Source: Mangrovibacter plantisponsor (GTDB lineage Bacteria > Pseudomonadota > Gammaproteobacteria > Enterobacterales > Enterobacteriaceae). From it: a DNA stretch of 64,000 nt. The stretch is taken from NCBI RefSeq assembly GCF_003182475.1, contig NZ_QGTS01000005.1, forward strand, positions 1 through 64,000. Reading direction: 5' to 3'. Position 1 is the first letter of the stretch; the number at the start of each line of letters is the position of its first letter. Below, one piece after another: positions 1 to 8,799 of this stretch. The translations under genes were made by a program, and so were the position numbers. Below the pieces are notes generated by a model, which worked only from the letters and a program-made list of their open reading frames with translations, searched no databases and had not been told where the DNA came from.

Positions 1-62
1 GGTGTGTAAGCGCAGCGATGCGTTGAGCTAACCGGTACTAATGAACCGTGAGGCTTAACCTT
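1..62 (+). rRNA. rrl: 23S ribosomal RNA, 3' end (partial)
   Basis: The first 62 bases match the extreme 3' end of enterobacterial 23S rRNA as I know it from E. coli, including the run GAGCTAACCGGTACTAATGA and the terminal GGCTTAACCTT. The body of the gene lies outside the window. The mature 3' end is placed at the TT following GGCTTAACC, by analogy with E. coli. 5S rRNA follows on the same strand, so this is the distal end of an rRNA operon. Confidence 0.95.
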
Positions 63-136
63 ACAACGCCAAAGATGTTTTGGTGTGAGAGACGACGATT
101 TTTAGCTTGTTAACGGATAAGTAAAGTCGTGATGGA

Positions 137-235
137 TTTTACGTTATGGCAAGGCGCAGAGCCGCACAGCGCAGGGAGCATACTGAAGTATGTGACTGAG
201 CGAGCAGGCGAAAGCAACACAGCAAGAACGTAAAA
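137..235. repeat. ERIC-like imperfect palindrome in the 23S-5S spacer
   Basis: The ends are a perfect 9-base inverted repeat (TTTTACGTT at 137-145, AACGTAAAA at 227-235). The centre at about 186 is another inverted repeat, CATAC-TGAA-GTATG (179-192). The middle, with GGAGCATAC and GTATGTGACTGAG, resembles the core of the enterobacterial ERIC repeat (GGAGCTTAC...GTAAGTGACTG). The element explains why the 23S-5S spacer is about 198 bases here, against roughly 90 in E. coli. Assignment to ERIC rests on recalled consensus, so the palindrome is certain and the family name is tentative. Confidence 0.6.
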
Positions 236-260
236 GAGACACGACCGAGCACAAAGAATA

Positions 261-380
261 TGCCTGGCGGCAACAGCGCGGTGGTCCCACCTGACCCCAT
301 GCCGAACTCAGAAGTGAAACGCCGTAGCGCCGATGGTAGTGTGGGGTCTCCCCATGCGAGAGTAGGGAACTGCCAGGCTT
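261..380 (+). rRNA. rrf: 5S ribosomal RNA
   Basis: A complete 120-base 5S rRNA. It begins TGCCTGGCGG and ends TGCCAGGCTT, which pair to form helix I. The internal run CCCCATGCCGAACTCAGAAG is the conserved loop of enterobacterial 5S rRNA. A rho-independent terminator follows within about 12 bases and no tRNA gene follows it, so this is the last gene of the operon. Confidence 0.97.
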
Positions 381-391
381 CAATTAAGAAG

Positions 392-419
392 AACCCTCAG
401 CGAAAGCTGGGGGTTTTTT
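392..419 (+). terminator. rRNA operon terminator
   Basis: A GC-rich stem, ACCCTCAGC with GCTGGGGGT, closes on a GAAA tetraloop and is followed by six T residues. Position directly after 5S makes it the intrinsic terminator of the rRNA operon. The remaining bases up to the pssA terminator show no gene that I can support. Confidence 0.9.
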
Positions 420-590
420 GCTTTTGTGTTTCAGCATTCAGCAAATTAACAGTCAGGCAGAAGAGAACCAGCCTGTACAGGGTTAACATAGACAACACCA
501 CAAATATGTTAAGCCGCAATGGAAAACAAATACGAGCAGTATCAAATAAGAGTGGGAATAACTGGCTTAATAAGACAGGAATAGCAGGAG

Positions 591-624
591 AGAATAAAAC
601 CTTGCCTGGCGAACCCAGACAAGG
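591..624 (-). terminator. pssA rho-independent terminator
   Basis: Read leftward, a 10-pair stem (CCTTGTCTGG with CCAGGCAAGG, loop GTTCG) is followed by TTTTATTCT. It lies 14 bases past the pssA stop codon and ends the tapT-patZ-pssA block before it meets the rRNA operon. Confidence 0.85.
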
Positions 625-637
625 AAATAAAGGCAGG

Positions 638-1993
638 TTACAACATTCTGCTAATCAACTTATCGATACGGATTCGGCGTAAACGGCGAATGAGTTTACG
701 CACTTTAACCGGGTAGTCTGCAATACTTTGCAGGTCACGATAATGCTGAACTATAGTTGTGTGCTGGCGAATTAACTGGAGTTCGTGCTCTCGTGAAGCT
801 TCCAGTTCATTAAGTGGGTCGTGCACCAGAATGGCATTTTCAAGATCAAGCCGCCACGCGCGGGGATTCAGGTTGTTGCCCGTTAATAGCATCCATTCTG
901 TATCTACCCACATACCTTTCAGGTGATAGCTGTTGTCTGCATCTTTCCATAAACGAACAATTAACTGGCCACTGTTGACATAATATTGCAGCCGGCTAAT
1001 AAACCTGCGCAAATTGATCTCATAAAGATATGGCAGGGCACCAATAATTTTAAAAGGCTGATCTTCGGGGATGTAAAAATCATTGGCCGTTTTATCGCCC
1101 ACAATAATTTCGACTTGCTTACCTGCTCGTAGTAGCCCAATGATATTACGCACTAAAATAGCGGGTAAATTAAAATAAGGTGTGCAGATAGTCAGCTTAT
1201 GTTCAGTGCACGGAATCAGATGGCAAATGGTTCTGTTCAGTAAACTGGATTTACCGAGACCAACTAGTGGTGTCACCGATAATGTTTCGTTATCTGACCG
1301 CCCGGTATAGTGGTAGCTACTTTCCCGTAGTTTCTGCCGGTATAAGCGAATATCATTTTTGATATCCTGGCTTTTTGGCCGCTCAGGCGCATCGAGCCGG
1401 TTTACCGCCATGCCAGCTACCAGATTTTGTTTTACCCAAACATACAGCGTATCTGCCAACGCGCCGTTGCGGATTAAGTGGTAGCGGTCGTAGCGGTATT
1501 TATCATGCTGATGAAGGTATACATCGTTCAAACTGGCCCCGCTGTACAAAACAGCGTTATCAATGATGAACCCCTTAAAATGCAGTACGCCCAATGCTTC
1601 ACGTGTGTTGACAGGAACGCCATAGACGGGAATAACCGTACCCGGATGTTCAGACGCCATTCTGGCGTACCAGTCTGCGTTTGTATCAGATGCCGCAACA
1701 CCTATGCGGCCGCGCTGTGCACGGTGCCAGTCAACCAGCACCGTTACCTCTAATTCTGGCCGGAGCTTTTTAGCCTGATACAGAGCCGCAAGCACTGCCT
1801 GTCCGCCATCGTCCTGCTCCAAATACAGCGCAACAATACAGATGCGCTTTGTCGCCGTCGCTATTTTTTCCAGCAGCGTTTCCCTGAAATCTGCAGGGGA
1901 AAAAAAGAACTCAACATCATCAACTGACTGAGGAAGCTTGGGTAACTGGGCAAGGTGTTGTTGATGTTTATTTCGCTTAAGTCTGGACAACAT
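638..1993 (-). CDS. pssA: CDP-diacylglycerol--serine O-phosphatidyltransferase (phosphatidylserine synthase)
   Basis: Makes phosphatidylserine from CDP-diacylglycerol and L-serine, the committed step to phosphatidylethanolamine. The E. coli enzyme is peripheral, associating with ribosomes and membrane. It is a phospholipase-D-superfamily protein with two HKD motifs: HFKGFIID (His138, Lys140, Asp145) and HLKGMWVD near residue 357. The start chosen (MLSRLKRNKHQ) gives 451 aa, exactly the E. coli length, with an AGAGAG Shine-Dalgarno; the open frame runs 25 codons further upstream but that stretch has no homologue. Two small hairpins (2025-2044 and 2044-2058) lie in the 102-base gap from patZ and may shape the leader. 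The basic C-terminus RKLIRRLRRIRIDK is conserved. Confidence 0.97.
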   Translation of the reverse strand: MLSRLKRNKHQQHLAQLPKLPQSVDDVEFFFSPADFRETLLEKIATATKRICIVALYLEQDDGGQAVLAALYQAKKLRPELEVTVLVDWHRAQRGRIGVAASDTNADWYARMASEHPGTVIPVYGVPVNTREALGVLHFKGFIIDNAVLYSGASLNDVYLHQHDKYRYDRYHLIRNGALADTLYVWVKQNLVAGMAVNRLDAPERPKSQDIKNDIRLYRQKLRESSYHYTGRSDNETLSVTPLVGLGKSSLLNRTICHLIPCTEHKLTICTPYFNLPAILVRNIIGLLRAGKQVEIIVGDKTANDFYIPEDQPFKIIGALPYLYEINLRRFISRLQYYVNSGQLIVRLWKDADNSYHLKGMWVDTEWMLLTGNNLNPRAWRLDLENAILVHDPLNELEASREHELQLIRQHTTIVQHYRDLQSIADYPVKVRKLIRRLRRIRIDKLISRML

Positions 1994-2095
1994 CACAGTG
2001 CTAATCTTCTCTCTATTTAGGGCAGCCAGGCGCTTAAGCCTGGCGACAGAATCTGTCGATGATACCACTACAAGGCATGAATGTAGCTAACATAT

Positions 2096-4756
2096 TCATA
2101 ATTCAGACTCTGTTGATAGTGGCAGGGTCAGGCTGACAATACCATCTTCCAGCATCGTCTCTATGCGAAACCCCAACTTTTTAGCCAGTGTTATCATCCC
2201 CTGATTTCCTGGCATGGTGATACCGTTTAAGTTATTGAGCCCATGATCCCGAGTATAGCTGATGAGTTTTTCCATCAATTTTCTTCCCAACCCCAGGCCC
2301 TTAAGATCAGAACGAACCAATACGGCAAATTCGGCATCGACATTATCGGGATCTGATATTGCCCGTGATACACCGATAATTTCATCTCCTCCATGTGTTG
2401 AACGAACGGCGACAAAAGCCATTTCTCGATCGTAGTCTATCTGCGTCATGTTAGCTAAATCATCATGGGTAAATTCATTGATTTCGCTGAAATAGCGGTA
2501 ATAGAGATCTTCTTTTGTCACCTGGCTGATAAACAGCTGCAGCAGGGGTTCATCCTCTGGAAGAATGGGGCGAAATAAACAGTTGGCTCCACTTTTCAGT
2601 ACGACTTGCTCTTCGAGTTCATGGGGATAAGGGCGAATAACAAGCTGGTGTGGTGTTGTATTTTCTGGAGAAGCCAGTTGCAATGTTACATCCAGCAAAC
2701 TGAAATCACTGCCAGAAACCAGCAACGGATGAATATCCAGCTTACTGATTTCCGGGCAATCAATAATCAGGTTGGATACTTGCACCAGAATGTGGCTCAG
2801 GCCAGCAATATCGAGTGGTGATAGCGCACTTTGCCCCCGAATTTTCCCTAATTTAATTGCCTGAATGATCAAATAGCGCGCCAGATTCATATTCAGGGGA
2901 GGTAAGGCAACAACGGCTTGTTTATCCGGTTGCCAGTCTCGGCCACCTTCACCCAGCATGATCAGCGGGCCAAACAGTGGGTCGTTATCCACCTGAATAC
3001 GGAGTTCCTGCGCTCCCGCCCGGTTAGCCATGCTTTGAACTAACAGACCATGAATACTTGCCTGAGGCCAGGTCAGCCTGACACGGTCAATAATTGCTTC
3101 TGCCGCATGCTCAACTTCGGCGGGAGTCCTGAGGTACAACATCACCCCCTGAACTTCAGATTTATGAGGAATGTCTGGGGAACGTAATTTCAGGGCGACC
3201 GGGTAGCCAATTTGCTCCGCAATATGCACGGCTTCAGCACTGTCACCTGCAATCCATGTTGGCAGTGTTTTCAGACCGTAAGCTTCCAGAATTGGGCGAA
3301 CCTCATGGGTATCGAGGGTGGTGACGCCTTGCTCTAATGCCTGCTGTAATCTCCGGTGCGCTTCTGTTGTATTCTGTTGCAGGTTTGCGGGCAAGGCTGG
3401 GGTTTCACGCAATTGCTTTTGGTTGCGCCGGTATTCAACCATATGCATGAATGCGGTGATGGCACCCTCTGGCGTCCGGTAAGTAGGGATGGCTGCGTCA
3501 CTGAATAACCGCCGGGCCTCAATCGAGGAATGCTCCCCACACCAGTTAGTCAGGATGGTCAGGCGTTTGCCACGCGGGTGCTGTTTCAATTGCTGAATAA
3601 TCGCCTGAGCACATTCTGTTGCCGGGGCTGCAGCACTGGGGGCGTGAATAATCAGTAACGTATCAATATTGCTGTCATCAAGCATACAGCTTAATGCCTG
3701 GCAATAATGCTCAGGAGTGGCATCATCCCGTAAATCAAGCGGGTTACTGGCCTCCACACTGGCAGGAAGCAGCTTTGCCAGATGGCTGCAGGTCTCTTCT
3801 GTTAGTTCACTTAGCTTGCCGTTTCTTAACCACAAAGCATCAATTGCCAGTGCGGCAGGGGCCGCCCCATTGCTCATGATCATAATTTTCTCGCCCTTTA
3901 GTGGGCGCATGTGGCTGAGGGTTTCTACTGCAGAGAAGAGATCATGGGTATCCTGAACTCGGAGCATACCCGCGCGCTGAATGGCCGCATCCCATGCAAT
4001 ATCCAGCCCACCGTGGGTTTTGAGCAACTTCCAGGCTTGTTCACTACGCCCACTTTTGATAACAACCACAGGTTTGTTACGGGAGGCACTTCTGCCGGCA
4101 GATACAAAACGGCGGGCATCAGAGAGGTGTTCAAGATACAACAGAATAGCGCTGGTCTTGCTGTCCCGGGCTAAAAAGTCGAGCAGTTCATCTACGCTGA
4201 TGTCCAGGCTGTCACCAAGCGCGACAAAATAAGAAAAGCCCATTTCACGCTGTTGAGCCCAGTCAAGGATAGTGTTGGAGACAGCCGCCGACTGAGAAAT
4301 AAATGCCAGTTTCCCCTTGCGAATAGGAACAGGAGAAAAGCTGGCATTCAACCCTTGCCATGGCGCAAGTAACCCTAGGCTATTAGGGCCAAGAATGCGC
4401 ATTTGCCATTGTTGAGCACAGGCGAGTAGCTCAGCCTGTTGCTCCGGGGGAGAAGAAAGCACAATGCACGTTTTGCAGCCTTTTTTACCCAAGGCCGCCA
4501 GCAATTCAATATTGCGTTTGGCATGAGTGCAAAGTACCGCGAGATCTGGCGAAAAAGGTAATGCACTGACTTCAGGCCATGCCAGAACACCACAAACAGC
4601 TTTCCATGCGGGTGTGACGGGCAATACTGGGCCTTTAAACCCTCCGGCCAGTAAGTTTTGCATCATCAGAAAACCCGCACGCCCTGGTTTCATTGACGCG
4701 CCAATAACGGCAATTGATGCAGGCCGTAATAGTGCTTCCAGTCCTCTCTGGCTCAT
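2096..4756 (-). CDS. patZ: Protein lysine acetyltransferase Pat/PatZ
   Basis: Transfers acetyl groups from acetyl-CoA to protein lysines; acetyl-CoA synthetase is the classic target in enterics. The 886 aa equal the E. coli YfiQ length. Residues 1 to about 700 form the NDP-forming acyl-CoA-synthetase-like region (CoA-binding fold with VIGAS near the N-terminus, then ATP-grasp-like segments) that acts in regulation rather than catalysis. From about residue 725 a GNAT domain follows, with an acetyl-CoA-binding segment RSDLKGLGLGRKLM. It lies 33 bases after tapT on the same strand and is followed by pssA, the same order as E. coli yfiP-yfiQ-pssA. Confidence 0.96.
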   Translation of the reverse strand: MSQRGLEALLRPASIAVIGASMKPGRAGFLMMQNLLAGGFKGPVLPVTPAWKAVCGVLAWPEVSALPFSPDLAVLCTHAKRNIELLAALGKKGCKTCIVLSSPPEQQAELLACAQQWQMRILGPNSLGLLAPWQGLNASFSPVPIRKGKLAFISQSAAVSNTILDWAQQREMGFSYFVALGDSLDISVDELLDFLARDSKTSAILLYLEHLSDARRFVSAGRSASRNKPVVVIKSGRSEQAWKLLKTHGGLDIAWDAAIQRAGMLRVQDTHDLFSAVETLSHMRPLKGEKIMIMSNGAAPAALAIDALWLRNGKLSELTEETCSHLAKLLPASVEASNPLDLRDDATPEHYCQALSCMLDDSNIDTLLIIHAPSAAAPATECAQAIIQQLKQHPRGKRLTILTNWCGEHSSIEARRLFSDAAIPTYRTPEGAITAFMHMVEYRRNQKQLRETPALPANLQQNTTEAHRRLQQALEQGVTTLDTHEVRPILEAYGLKTLPTWIAGDSAEAVHIAEQIGYPVALKLRSPDIPHKSEVQGVMLYLRTPAEVEHAAEAIIDRVRLTWPQASIHGLLVQSMANRAGAQELRIQVDNDPLFGPLIMLGEGGRDWQPDKQAVVALPPLNMNLARYLIIQAIKLGKIRGQSALSPLDIAGLSHILVQVSNLIIDCPEISKLDIHPLLVSGSDFSLLDVTLQLASPENTTPHQLVIRPYPHELEEQVVLKSGANCLFRPILPEDEPLLQLFISQVTKEDLYYRYFSEINEFTHDDLANMTQIDYDREMAFVAVRSTHGGDEIIGVSRAISDPDNVDAEFAVLVRSDLKGLGLGRKLMEKLISYTRDHGLNNLNGITMPGNQGMITLAKKLGFRIETMLEDGIVSLTLPLSTESEL

Positions 4757-4789
4757 CTTCCTCTCCCTAAGAGATATGACTCGCTGAGT

Positions 4790-5491
4790 TTAAATGCTTT
4801 CTTCCAGTTTTGCTGTGACCTTGTGTGAATGATGAGCTTTTCCGGCAAGATAACGTTCGCGGAACAGCGTGAAATGCCGGGTTAATTGACGGGATGCAAC
4901 AACATCGCCAGCAAGTTCCAGTAAGGCAATTGCCACTTCAGCTGTGCAATACTGCCCTTCACCGTGAGCTTCACGTAACTGGTAGCTGGAAGTGGCATTC
5001 AAATCCACAGAAATGACCGGTAGCGTGTCCAGCCAGGGGCTTTTGCGAAACATTTTTCGGGCTTCGCTCCATGTCCCATCCAGCATAATAAACAGTGGCG
5101 GTTTCCCGGTAGTTGGGGGGCGATGATATACCTTGCGTGATTCACCCGTATCGTTGGCTGGAAACACGACCATAGGTTGCCAGTTACCTGATGAAATTAC
5201 TGATAATAGCGGTTCTGGTGGTTCGGTGCGTGACCACTGAAATGCGGTTGTTTCCGGCAGAATATCTGCAATCAGGCGGCCTGTATTACTCGGCTTCAAT
5301 GGTTCAGTATCATACATAAGCAAACTGAACTGGCTGCGTGAAGGTGCTGTAACCAGGGTGTCACACAAGCATTGCGTCAGCGCAAGCAGGCAGCGCTGGC
5401 AGCGACGCACCTTGTTGCCACGGGCAAGAAATGGGCGAGTAGAACGGGCAAGTCTTGCCTCGCGTAAGCGGAGAACGGCGTTATCGTGCAT
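4790..5491 (-). CDS. tapT: tRNA-uridine aminocarboxypropyltransferase TapT (DTW domain)
   Basis: DTW-domain protein that adds the 3-amino-3-carboxypropyl group of S-adenosylmethionine to uridine 47 of tRNA (acp3U47), formerly YfiP. The 233 aa match the E. coli protein throughout. A cysteine cluster, CQRCLLALTQCLC, near residue 33 probably binds zinc, and the signature LDGTWSEARKMFRKS carries the DxTW residues. The start MHDNAVLRLRE aligns with the E. coli N-terminus. First gene of the tapT-patZ-pssA block. Confidence 0.93.
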   Translation of the reverse strand: MHDNAVLRLREARLARSTRPFLARGNKVRRCQRCLLALTQCLCDTLVTAPSRSQFSLLMYDTEPLKPSNTGRLIADILPETTAFQWSRTEPPEPLLSVISSGNWQPMVVFPANDTGESRKVYHRPPTTGKPPLFIMLDGTWSEARKMFRKSPWLDTLPVISVDLNATSSYQLREAHGEGQYCTAEVAIALLELAGDVVASRQLTRHFTLFRERYLAGKAHHSHKVTAKLEESI

Positions 5492-5550
5492 GGAAGTGGC
5501 TTACAAGAAAAACGCCATTCTCTCAGAGTGGAGATATTGGAACAAGTGAT

Positions 5551-5982
5551 TCAGGATTGTGGTTCCAGGCATTCATTCAACCATTCATCAAACGGAGCTT
5601 TTGGCATAGCACCATTGAGCATATCCACCAGTTCGCCTTGTTTAAACATCATGATGGTGGGGATACTGCGGATACGAAAACGCGCACTCAGTTCTTGTTC
5701 GGCTTCGGTGTTGATTTTCACGAAACGTATATGTTCACGGCGTTCCTCCGCGACTTCTTCAAAAACAGGTGCGAAGTTACGGCACGGGCCACACCAGGGA
5801 GCCCAAAAATCAATAACTACAGGCAGGTCATCTTTGAGGATAGTATCCAGTGTTTTACTGGTAGCATTGATGATACTGCCATCGAACAGTGCGTGACCGC
5901 ACCGGCCACATTTTGCGCCATCCTGGAGGCGTTCTTCGGGAAGGCGATTGATGGACTGGCAGGCGGTACATACTGTTTTCAT
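5551..5982 (-). CDS. trxC: Thioredoxin 2
   Basis: Cytoplasmic thiol-disulfide reductase with an N-terminal zinc finger. Cys5, Cys8, Cys25 and Cys28 form the zinc site; the thioredoxin fold follows, with active site WCGPC at 63-67. The ATG used here has a GAGG Shine-Dalgarno 7 to 8 bases upstream. A TTG four codons earlier is in frame but overlaps that Shine-Dalgarno and is rejected. At 143 aa it is four residues longer than E. coli TrxC, with a short extra tail (LEPQS). E. coli trxC is OxyR-controlled; I could not find a convincing OxyR site in the roughly 200 bases upstream. Confidence 0.96.
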   Translation of the reverse strand: MKTVCTACQSINRLPEERLQDGAKCGRCGHALFDGSIINATSKTLDTILKDDLPVVIDFWAPWCGPCRNFAPVFEEVAEERREHIRFVKINTEAEQELSARFRIRSIPTIMMFKQGELVDMLNGAMPKAPFDEWLNECLEPQS

Positions 5983-6186
5983 AGTTAACCTCAACGATAA
6001 TTCGTCACTGTGAAGTTACGGATAAATGTTTAATATATGTTGCGTATTATTATTGTTAAGGTTGCTAACAGCAATGCGATTTATTCGATGGGTACAATAG
6101 TTGTTAGCTTTTGCGTAAAGGAAATAGATAACGCTTGCTACATCAGGTAATCTTCGCGCTTCGCGCAGCGCTGGTGGAGAATGAGA

Positions 6187-7209
6187 ATGAGCGACGAAAT
6201 GAAAGGTAAGAGCGGTAAAGTTAAGGTGATGTATGTTCGTTCGGATGATGCCTCAGGTGAACGTGGGCGTAATCCTCGCACAGGCAAGGGCGGCGGTCGT
6301 CCGGATAAGCCATCCCGGGGGCAGGGGAAAGGTCCACGTAAAGACACAGACAGCAAGGCGTCGCGCGAACGTTCTCCATGGCGTACTGTGTCCAGGGCGC
6401 CCGGCGAAGCAGAACAGCCTGAAGTGGATCATGGTGGCATTAGTGGCAAAAGCTTTATCGACCCGGAAGTTTTGCGTCGGCAGCGGGCAGAAGAAACGCG
6501 CGTATATGGCATCAATGCCTGTCTGGCATTATTCCAGAACCGCCCTGAGGCGATTGTCCGTGGTTGGTTTGTTCAGAGCGTAACCCCACGCTTTAAAGAA
6601 GCTTTGCGCTGGATGGCAGCTAACCGCAAAGCGTATCACGTGGTTGATGATGAAGAACTGGCGAAAGCGTCAGGTACTGAACATCATGGCGGCGTGTGTT
6701 TCCTGATTAAAAAGCGCCGTGGTATTGAAGTGGATACCTGGGTAAGCCAGGCGGGCGAAACAGATTGTGTTCTCGCGCTTGAAGATGTCAGTAACCCTCA
6801 TAACCTGGGGGGGATCGTCCGCTCCTGTGCTCACTTTGGTGTGAACGGGGTTCTGGTGAATGATGCCGGGTTACTGGAGTCTGGCGCTGCAGTGAGAACA
6901 GCAGAAGGTGGAGCCGAGCATGTTAGCGCGATTACCTCCGGTAGTGTTGAGGAAGCGCTGCGCCAGTTCAGGGCTGCAGGCTACACCATTGTTGGCACTT
7001 CCGGGAAAGGTGGTACACCTTTATTTTCAGCAGAGTTGCCGAAAAAGGTTGTTTTGCTGATTGGCCGTGAAGGCAGCGATGAGAAACATGAAGCTCTGCT
7101 CAATTCCGATTTGCATGTCTCAATTGATGGGACCGGCAGCGCCAGCAGCCTGAACGTTTCCGTAGCCAGCGGGATTATTCTTGCTGAATGGTGGCGCCAG
7201 AATCACTAA
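6187..7209 (+). CDS. yfiF: SpoU/TrmH-family RNA methyltransferase YfiF
   Basis: Putative 2'-O-ribose methyltransferase of the SPOUT class; the RNA target of YfiF is not established. The first roughly 85 residues are basic, Gly/Arg-rich and probably disordered. A substrate-binding SpoU domain ([20 protein letters not shown] onward) and then the knotted methylase domain follow, with [11 protein letters not shown] (motif 1) and [12 protein letters not shown] (motif 3). The second ATG is chosen as start: the GGTGGAG Shine-Dalgarno is only one base from the first ATG but about seven from the second, and MSDEMKGK aligns with E. coli MNDEMKGK. Length is 340 aa, against 345 in E. coli. Confidence 0.93.
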   Translation: MSDEMKGKSGKVKVMYVRSDDASGERGRNPRTGKGGGRPDKPSRGQGKGPRKDTDSKASRERSPWRTVSRAPGEAEQPEVDHGGISGKSFIDPEVLRRQRAEETRVYGINACLALFQNRPEAIVRGWFVQSVTPRFKEALRWMAANRKAYHVVDDEELAKASGTEHHGGVCFLIKKRRGIEVDTWVSQAGETDCVLALEDVSNPHNLGGIVRSCAHFGVNGVLVNDAGLLESGAAVRTAEGGAEHVSAITSGSVEEALRQFRAAGYTIVGTSGKGGTPLFSAELPKKVVLLIGREGSDEKHEALLNSDLHVSIDGTGSASSLNVSVASGIILAEWWRQNH

Positions 7210-7230
7210 GTTTTCTCAGGCGTAATGAAC

Positions 7231-7264
7231 AAGCCGGTGCATTGATTTTGCACCGGCTTTTTTA
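7231..7264 (+). terminator. Terminator between convergent yfiF and ung
   Basis: An 11-pair stem (AAGCCGGTGCA with TGCACCGGCTT) is followed by a run of T. It fits an intrinsic terminator for yfiF. The shorter A-rich run on the other side makes weaker action on ung transcripts possible. Confidence 0.88.
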
Positions 7265-7270
7265 CAGGTG

Positions 7271-7963
7271 TTACGCTTGTGCTGCTTCAGGTAAATGAGG
7301 TACCCAGTCGATGGGAGGCAGACCACGTTCAGCTAAATACTCATTGGCCTTAATAAAATGCCCACACCCAAAGAAACCACGGTGAGCAGATAACGGCGAC
7401 GGGTGAGGAGCCTGTAAAACGAAATGTTTTTGCCGGTCGATTATACTGCCTTTTTTCTGGGCATGGGCGCCCCATAACAGAAAAACGACACCTTCACAGT
7501 GCTCATTAATCAATGAAATCACTTTATCTGTGAATGTTTCCCAGCCAAAACTGGCGTGAGAATGTGCTTTTCCTGCCTCAACGGTCAGCACTGTGTTGAG
7601 CAGTAATACCCCCTGGCGTGCCCAGCTTTCAAGATAGCCATGGTTTGGGCGTTGAAAACCGGGTAACGAACCTTCCAGCTCTTTATACATATTCACCAGT
7701 GATGGTGGCGGTGCAATGCCTGGCAGCACAGAGAAAGCCAGACCATGGGCTTGCCCCGGGCCATGATAAGGGTCCTGACCCAGAATCACGACTTTGATAT
7801 CACTTAATTCTGTATAACGAAATGCATTAAACACATCTTTTGCTGGTGGGTAGACTGTAATACCAGACCGGCGAACATCTGCCACTCTTTGCAGTGTTTC
7901 GATGAAATAAGGTTGCTGTTTTTCCTCAGCCAGCACATCGTGCCAGGTTAGTTTTCCTGCCAT
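7271..7963 (-). CDS. ung: Uracil-DNA glycosylase (family 1)
   Basis: Excises uracil from DNA, starting base-excision repair of deaminated cytosine. Catalytic water-activating Asp64 lies in [13 protein letters not shown], and the second motif [10 protein letters not shown] carries the catalytic His near residue 187, both at E. coli positions. Start at [10 protein letters not shown] has a strong GGGAGAGAGG Shine-Dalgarno; five upstream in-frame codons are left out because they overlap that site. 230 aa, against 229 in E. coli. Divergent from grcA. Confidence 0.97.
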   Translation of the reverse strand: MAGKLTWHDVLAEEKQQPYFIETLQRVADVRRSGITVYPPAKDVFNAFRYTELSDIKVVILGQDPYHGPGQAHGLAFSVLPGIAPPPSLVNMYKELEGSLPGFQRPNHGYLESWARQGVLLLNTVLTVEAGKAHSHASFGWETFTDKVISLINEHCEGVVFLLWGAHAQKKGSIIDRQKHFVLQAPHPSPLSAHRGFFGCGHFIKANEYLAERGLPPIDWVPHLPEAAQA

Positions 7964-8101
7964 GCCTCTCTCCCACAATTTTTCTGGAGCTAGCTTACCG
8001 TGTTCCCCCTGCGAAGAAAAATGGCACCTTCATTTTTGTCTATTTCATTCAAATTTTTTTGAAAATTTACAAAACTTTTATCCATCAATGAAATGCATAA
8101 G

Positions 8102-8202
8102 TTGATGTAAAACAAATAGAACCATTAATGACCATTTTAGCTGCATGGTTTTTATTGATTAAAATCAAAGAATGCAAACCTGGCGACTGGTATATAAACA
8201 AT
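8102..8202 (+). promoter_or_regulatory. grcA promoter region with two FNR boxes
   Basis: A perfect FNR palindrome TTGAT-TAAA-ATCAA lies at 8155-8168. A weaker one, TTGAT-GTAA-AACAA, lies at 8102-8115. Their centres are 53.0 bases apart. In E. coli the yfiD promoter has FNR sites at -40.5 and -93.5, the same 53-base separation, where the upstream site lowers activation under full anaerobiosis. This predicts a start near 8202, and a TATATA -10-like element sits at 8191-8196. The rest of the 316-base gap to ung is AT-rich with no visible gene. Confidence 0.85.
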
Positions 8203-8279
8203 ATCGCAACAATGGTTTTACCAATTGGCCAGGCACTGGCCATTAAAATCACGAAGAACTGCTCTTAGGGAGACATAGC

Positions 8280-8663
8280 ATGATTACTGGTATTCAGATT
8301 ACAAAAGCTGCAAATGACGATTTGATGAACTCTTTCTGGCTGCTGGACAGCGAAAAAGGTGAAGCACGTTGTGTTTGTGCGAAAGCAGGCTTTGCCGAAG
8401 ATGAAGTGGTTTCAGTTAGCAAACTGGGTGAAATCGAATATCGTGAAATCCCAATGGAAGTTAAACCAGAAGTTCGTGTTGAAGGTGGTCAGCACCTGAA
8501 CGTGAACGTACTGCGCCGTGAAACACTGGAAGACGCAGTGAAACACCCGGAAAAATACCCGCAGCTGACTATCCGTGTTTCTGGTTACGCAGTGCGTTTT
8601 AACTCACTGACGCCAGAACAGCAGCGTGATGTTATTGCCCGTACTTTCACTGAAAGTCTGTAA
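8280..8663 (+). CDS. grcA: Autonomous glycyl radical cofactor GrcA
   Basis: A small spare glycyl-radical domain that restores activity to pyruvate formate-lyase after oxygen cleaves the main chain at its radical glycine. The 127 aa equal E. coli YfiD. The C-terminal RVSGYAVRF carries the radical Gly102. An AGGGAGA Shine-Dalgarno precedes the ATG. Induction under low oxygen is expected from the paired FNR boxes upstream. Confidence 0.97.
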   Translation: MITGIQITKAANDDLMNSFWLLDSEKGEARCVCAKAGFAEDEVVSVSKLGEIEYREIPMEVKPEVRVEGGQHLNVNVLRRETLEDAVKHPEKYPQLTIRVSGYAVRFNSLTPEQQRDVIARTFTESL

Positions 8664-8687
8664 TAGTACGCTAACCGTTTTTTTCAG

Positions 8688-8718
8688 CGCCATACCTGCG
8701 GGTGTGGCGTTTTTTTTT
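8688..8718 (+). terminator. grcA terminator
   Basis: A 9-pair stem CGCCATACC with GGTGTGGCG, loop TGCG, is followed by nine T residues, 25 bases past the grcA stop. Confidence 0.92.
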
Positions 8719-8737
8719 GTGTTCATGGCCGGTCAAT

Positions 8738-8772
8738 ACAAATAAATAAGCCCGTGCATGAGCACAGGCTTA
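8738..8772 (-). terminator. srmB terminator
   Basis: Hairpin TAAGCC-GTGC-ATGA-GCAC-GGCTTA (single-base bulge on each side) is followed, read leftward, by TTATTTATTTG. It lies just beyond the srmB stop codon. Confidence 0.7.
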
Positions 8773-8799
8773 TCGTGTGGAATAACGTGTCTGCGGCAA

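Noticed and set aside
260-682. 140-codon open frame over 5S rRNA and the pssA terminator
   Set aside because: It is translated 5S rRNA plus terminator sequence; no homology and no Shine-Dalgarno.
5983-6180. OxyR site upstream of trxC
   Set aside because: Only scattered ATAG-like half-sites; not enough to call.
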